This document shows positions 6,005 through 8,573 of a DNA stretch of 8,573 bases, in pieces. Origin of the DNA: Firmicutes bacterium UBA4882 (GTDB lineage Bacteria > Bacillota > UBA4882); assembly GCA_002399265.1 (NCBI GenBank), contig DHDG01000046.1, positions 19,765 to 28,337 of the forward strand, written 5' to 3'. The position numbers were made by a program, and so were the translations under genes. The notes under the pieces were generated by a model. That model had not been told where the DNA came from, did not search any database, and worked only from the letters and a program-made list of their open reading frames with translations. How positions within the stretch are numbered: position 1 is the first letter of the stretch; each line of letters begins with the position of its first letter.

Positions 6005-7576
6005 TTATCCGCCATAGACCCACCGGCCGCTAATCATCGTCCCAATCACCCTGGTCTGCAAAATGCTTTCCGGCCCTTCGGCAATGATATCATGATCTAA
6101 CACGGTAAAATCGGCGGCCTTGCCAGGCTCAATCGTACCAAATTCTTTTTCCCGTCCCGCAGCCCATGCGGCGCCACTGGTATACGCCCTAATGGCGCTT
6201 GTGACTGAGATAGTTTCCTCCGGCTGCCATCCGCCCGCCGGGGTATTGTCACAGCGTTTTCTGGTGGCGGCGGCATAGATGCCTTGTAGCGGATCAGGTA
6301 CTTCAACCGGCGCGTCGGATCCGAAGGCCAGATTAACACCTGATTGCTCTACTGAACGCCATCCATAAGCATATCCCCGGTGTTCTCCCCAATGCTTTTT
6401 GACAATATCAATATCAGAAGTACAGTGCAGCGGCTGCATGGAAGCAATCACTCCCAATTTGCTGAGCCGCGGTAAATCTTCTTTAGTGATTAATTGCAGG
6501 TGTTCAATACGATTGCGGATCTGCCAGCGCTGCGCCTCTTCCTGAGCTGCCTCCAGACAATCCAGTACCGTTCTGACAGCAGCATCGCCAATGGCATGAA
6601 CTGCCACTGCCAATCCGCTGCGATTCGCCCTGGCAATTTGATCCTGCAGTTCCTCCGGTGCCACCACAGCTATACCTCTATAATCAGCGGAGTTTTCATA
6701 TGGGGCAAGCATAAACGCGGTTTGTGACCCTAATGAACCATCCGCGAAGAGTTTAACCCCGATCACATTCAGCCATTCCCCGCCCAACCCGGTTTGCAGA
6801 CCAACACTTTCTGCCATTGGTAGTGCTTCTTTCGGAAGCATTACAGAGACTCTGAAGTTCAACCGGTCTGCCCGCTGCAATTTTTGCAGGGCACCAAGCT
6901 CTGCAATCCCTTCGGGAGCATGCACTCCCGTTAAACCATAGGAGTAGAGTTTCTCAATACCATGCTCAATAATTTCGGCACGGCGGTTAAGATCTATGAC
7001 AGGTCGCTTCCCTTGCAGCAAAGCGCTCGCGTATTCGCGAATGATTCCTGAGGGAAAACCGTCCGTTTCCCGATCAAGACTGCCGCCCGGCGGATTTGGA
7101 GTATTGGCGTCCACGCCGATGGTTTTAAGCAAAGCGGAATTGACCCACAAAGTGTGGAAGTCCTTGCTGTCCAGAACTACCGGTACATCGGCGGTTACAC
7201 TGTCCAGCAAATGCCTGTCTGGCACCTTGTCCCACAGGTTGGAGTTATAACCTCCCCCGCACAGCCATTCGCCGGGCTTGATCCTTTTCGCGGCAGCAGC
7301 AATCCGGCTTAACGCCTCTTCCAATAACAACCCGTCCAAATCAATCCATTCGAGTCGCTGTGCATACGCGAATAAATGGACGTGTGCGTCCACCAAGCCT
7401 GGCAGCAGCATCGCTCCGCCCAAATCTACTTTGCACGTCGGCCGAAATTGGTCCTCGAGGTCGCGGGCTTTGCCGGTTGCCAGTATTTTCCCGAACCCGA
7501 TGACAACCGCCTCTGTCTGAGGCGCTTTGGGATCCATGGTATGGATACGTCCGTTAGAAAGCATTGTGAAACTCAA
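6005..7576 (-). CDS. YtcJ-like metal-dependent amidohydrolase (Amidohydro_3)
   Basis: From the chosen start the enzyme has 523 residues, usual for YtcJ-type amidohydrolases, which hydrolyse amide or ester bonds of mostly unknown substrates. Metal-site and family motifs appear in order: GLVDAHVHL (H65, H67), KLFADGSLGSQTAFM with K275, AVHAIGDAAV (H327), RIEHLQL (H359) and FGSDAPVEVPDP (D421). The small beta domain is completed at the C-terminus by GTIEPGKAADFTVLD. No signal peptide is seen, so it is probably cytoplasmic. I chose TTG 7576 because AGGGGG lies 7 bases before it and the protein then begins MSFTMLSNGRIHTMD like relatives. ATG 7624 would add 16 residues but has no ribosome site and starts right after the terminator hairpin. 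A long structured leader precedes the gene. Confidence 0.93.
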   Translation of the reverse strand: MSFTMLSNGRIHTMDPKAPQTEAVVIGFGKILATGKARDLEDQFRPTCKVDLGGAMLLPGLVDAHVHLFAYAQRLEWIDLDGLLLEEALSRIAAAAKRIKPGEWLCGGGYNSNLWDKVPDRHLLDSVTADVPVVLDSKDFHTLWVNSALLKTIGVDANTPNPPGGSLDRETDGFPSGIIREYASALLQGKRPVIDLNRRAEIIEHGIEKLYSYGLTGVHAPEGIAELGALQKLQRADRLNFRVSVMLPKEALPMAESVGLQTGLGGEWLNVIGVKLFADGSLGSQTAFMLAPYENSADYRGIAVVAPEELQDQIARANRSGLAVAVHAIGDAAVRTVLDCLEAAQEEAQRWQIRNRIEHLQLITKEDLPRLSKLGVIASMQPLHCTSDIDIVKKHWGEHRGYAYGWRSVEQSGVNLAFGSDAPVEVPDPLQGIYAAATRKRCDNTPAGGWQPEETISVTSAIRAYTSGAAWAAGREKEFGTIEPGKAADFTVLDHDIIAEGPESILQTRVIGTMISGRWVYGG

Positions 7577-7632
7577 GTTCAGACCCCCTGTTGCTTTGAT
7601 CTGATTAACCTTTTTGCCAGGCATAACTACGC

Positions 7633-7659
7633 AAAAAAAATGGACCGCCCGCAGCGGTC
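7633..7659 (-). terminator. Intrinsic terminator or attenuator ahead of the amidohydrolase
   Basis: The minus strand reads GACCGC-TGCGG-GCGGTC, a 6-bp all-strong stem with a 5-base loop, then CA and eight T. It lies about 60 bp before the amidohydrolase start and about 180 nt after the predicted transcription start. No promoter is visible between it and the gene, so read-through would be needed for expression. That makes an attenuator the likelier reading. The loop and flanks (CTGCGGG, 7654-7648) are complementary to CCCGCAG at 7758-7752. Confidence 0.85.
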
Positions 7660-7681
7660 ACAAACAAAACAGAGAGTTCTT

Positions 7682-7828
7682 TCACAACTTCGGATGACTT
7701 GTCACTGAGAATCGGAAAGTCAAACACATTCCAGATTGCCGGCTTTCCAGACTGCGGGAACCATTATCAAAACGTGACGTCCCGCTTGACGATAGTTCCG
7801 AGGCTTTCCCTTCCTCAAAACGCATCAT
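7682..7828 (-). other. 48-codon open frame inside the leader, coding doubtful
   Basis: ATG-ATG at 7828-7823 opens a frame of 48 codons (MMRFEEGKASELSSS..., ending SVTSHPKL) that spans most of the leader and stops before the terminator. No Shine-Dalgarno precedes it (the upstream bases are ACAATAAAAG), and the composition is Ser- and Arg-rich with no recognised domain. It may simply be an open frame across a structured RNA, or a leader peptide whose translation affects the downstream hairpin. Confidence 0.2.
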
Positions 7829-7846
7829 CTTTTATTGTGTAAAGTT

Positions 7847-7876
7847 AGTATAACAGATGAGGAGCATGTTGGTCAA
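7847..7876 (-). promoter_or_regulatory. Sigma-A type promoter of the leader and amidohydrolase-HAD unit
   Basis: The -35 TTGACC (7876-7871) and -10 TATACT (7852-7847) are separated by 18 bp. TG one base before the -10 makes an extended element. The start would be near 7840, about 260 nt upstream of the amidohydrolase start codon. It lies 20 bp after the stop of the membrane-protein gene. Confidence 0.82.
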
Positions 7877-7896
7877 TCTTTCCTGCGTTGCCGAAT

Positions 7897-8573
7897 TTAG
7901 GCGTTTTCAACATTTTGGACTGCTTTTTTCGAAATAACTAAGCCAATCGCATGAATAATCAAAGAAGCTGCCAAATATGCCAGCGGTTGCTGTAAAGTTT
8001 CCGGAATTTGCATTGCCATTACCGTATCTTGATAAACAAACAAGGTATAGCCTAGAATCGCTATCGGAGCTGGTAAAAGGACGAGCAATACGATGCGGAG
8101 TGCTCGCACATAGCGCTTGGAATCAATCCAGAGCATCACGCCGCAAATCGCTGTCAATAGCGCGTACCCGCACAGGGTAGCTGTGACAACAAGAGCTGGC
8201 ATTTCATTCAACAACGCATACTCTGAACGAGCCAAAAGTGCCATCAGGCCGGCGGCGATAAACAATAGGGAATCGAGCTTTCCACCCGACTTCCCGGTCT
8301 GTTCCTCCCCCGAATCGCCAAATTCTCCGTCAATTCCCAGGACGCTATTTTCTCTGCCTATTTGGGCTGACATATCGGCAGCCGAAGGATCCTGCCCGAA
8401 GGCTTGCAGATCCTTACTTCCAGTTGATTCCCGAACACCATATACTACATCGAGACGCGCCATCTGTTCTCGCCACGCCGAAGCTTCGGTCGCCAAACGT
8501 TCTCCCTGATGAGGTGCCGGAGCTTGTTCAGAATCAGTGTTGCTCTCCTGCCGCGCAGGCACGGCTGACGCAG
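7897..8573 (-). CDS. Membrane protein of unknown function (partial, 5' end beyond right edge)
   Basis: I do not recognise this protein. The frame stays open to the window edge, so the true start is probably outside. A GTG at 8562 has no clear ribosome site and is not needed. From that GTG, 221 residues are visible. About 95 are hydrophilic, rich in Glu, Gln, Ser and Ala, and low in complexity. Four likely membrane helices follow at roughly 96-111, 123-145, 154-177 and 190-211. A short charged tail (KKAVQNVENA) ends the protein. The long polar N-terminal part may be a cytoplasmic linker, or the end of a larger domain such as a zinc-ribbon-membrane protein; neither can be shown here. A separate promoter follows its stop, so it is a different transcription unit from the amidohydrolase. 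Confidence 0.7.
   Translation of the reverse strand, partial: ASAVPARQESNTDSEQAPAPHQGERLATEASAWREQMARLDVVYGVRESTGSKDLQAFGQDPSAADMSAQIGRENSVLGIDGEFGDSGEEQTGKSGGKLDSLLFIAAGLMALLARSEYALLNEMPALVVTATLCGYALLTAICGVMLWIDSKRYVRALRIVLLVLLPAPIAILGYTLFVYQDTVMAMQIPETLQQPLAYLAASLIIHAIGLVISKKAVQNVENA

Larger units (their letters stand above)
7633..7840 (-). ncRNA. Structured leader RNA or small RNA, class not recognised
   Basis: A strong promoter and a terminator bracket about 208 nt with several possible stems. Hairpin A is GAGG/CCTC at about 7815-7798. Hairpin B is GCGGGA (7785-7780) with TCCCGC (7759-7754). Hairpin C is TGACTT (7722-7717) with AAGTCA (7700-7695). GGAAAG (7748-7743) can instead pair with CTTTCC (7719-7714), excluding hairpin C. 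CCCGCAG (7758-7752) can pair with the terminator loop CTGCGGG (7654-7648), excluding hairpin B. The loop of B (GTCAC) can also pair with GTGAC in the loop of C. The layout fits an attenuating leader for the amidohydrolase-HAD unit, or a separate small RNA. I could not match it to T-box, SAM, lysine, TPP, cobalamin, FMN, c-di-GMP or THF riboswitch signatures. Confidence 0.55.

Noticed and set aside
7633..7840. T-box riboswitch for the leader before the amidohydrolase
   Set aside because: The leader lacks the conserved T-box antiterminator sequence (AGGGTGGNACCGCG-like), and the downstream gene is not an aminoacyl-tRNA synthetase or amino-acid gene.
7885..7905. Small hairpin GCC/GGC at the end of the membrane-protein gene
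   Set aside because: Only three to four base pairs and no T-tract in the minus direction, so not a credible terminator.
1..8573. CRISPR arrays, tRNA or rRNA genes, insertion sequences, phage genes
   Set aside because: No regularly spaced repeats, cloverleaf sequences, transposase motifs or phage proteins were seen on either strand.

Overview
The window looks like chromosome of a low-to-mid-GC Firmicute. Evidence: long purine-rich Shine-Dalgarno sequences matching the 16S tail, a perfect Bacillus-type LexA box, sigma-A type promoters with 17-18 bp spacers, and GTG/TTG starts. The large substrate-binding protein has a Sec signal but no usable lipobox, which would suit a diderm Firmicute (Negativicutes, Sporomusa-like). 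That assignment is inference. All genes but one read leftward.

Region 1 (1-900, minus strand) is a nucleotide-supply unit. nrdR, the zinc-ribbon/ATP-cone repressor of ribonucleotide reductase genes, overlaps the N-terminal ATP-cone of a ribonucleotide reductase that runs off the left edge. A strong promoter precedes nrdR. Two NrdR boxes, 31 bp apart centre to centre, sit in its spacer and at its start site, so the operon should be repressed by its own product. Both genes appear to use near-cognate start codons, ATC and CTG, each behind a near-ideal Shine-Dalgarno.

Region 2 (892-3230, minus strand) is a probable SOS operon: an 86-codon protein resembling the small partners found near translesion polymerases, DNA polymerase IV (dinB), and a DUF72/YecE protein. 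A TTGACA-17-TATACT promoter drives it, with a perfect LexA palindrome just past the predicted start site. I see no terminator between DUF72 and nrdR, so SOS transcription might read into the reductase unit.

Region 3 (3320-5050, plus strand) is one large family-5 extracellular solute-binding protein (peptide/nickel type), divergent from the SOS operon and with no transporter genes beside it. A hairpin with T-tracts on both sides (5139-5188) separates it from the convergent HAD phosphatase.

Region 4 (5229-7876, minus strand) holds a HAD hydrolase and a YtcJ-type metal-dependent amidohydrolase, probably co-transcribed. They lie behind a strong promoter and a leader of about 260 nt. The leader ends in a GC-rich hairpin plus eight T, and an upstream segment (CCCGCAG) can pair either with a local partner or with the terminator loop. 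This layout suggests transcription attenuation or a free-standing small RNA. I do not recognise the RNA as a known riboswitch class, and it is the best candidate here for something undescribed.

Region 5 (7897-8573, minus strand) is the C-terminal part of an unrecognised protein with a long hydrophilic N-terminal part and four predicted membrane helices. It is open at the right edge.
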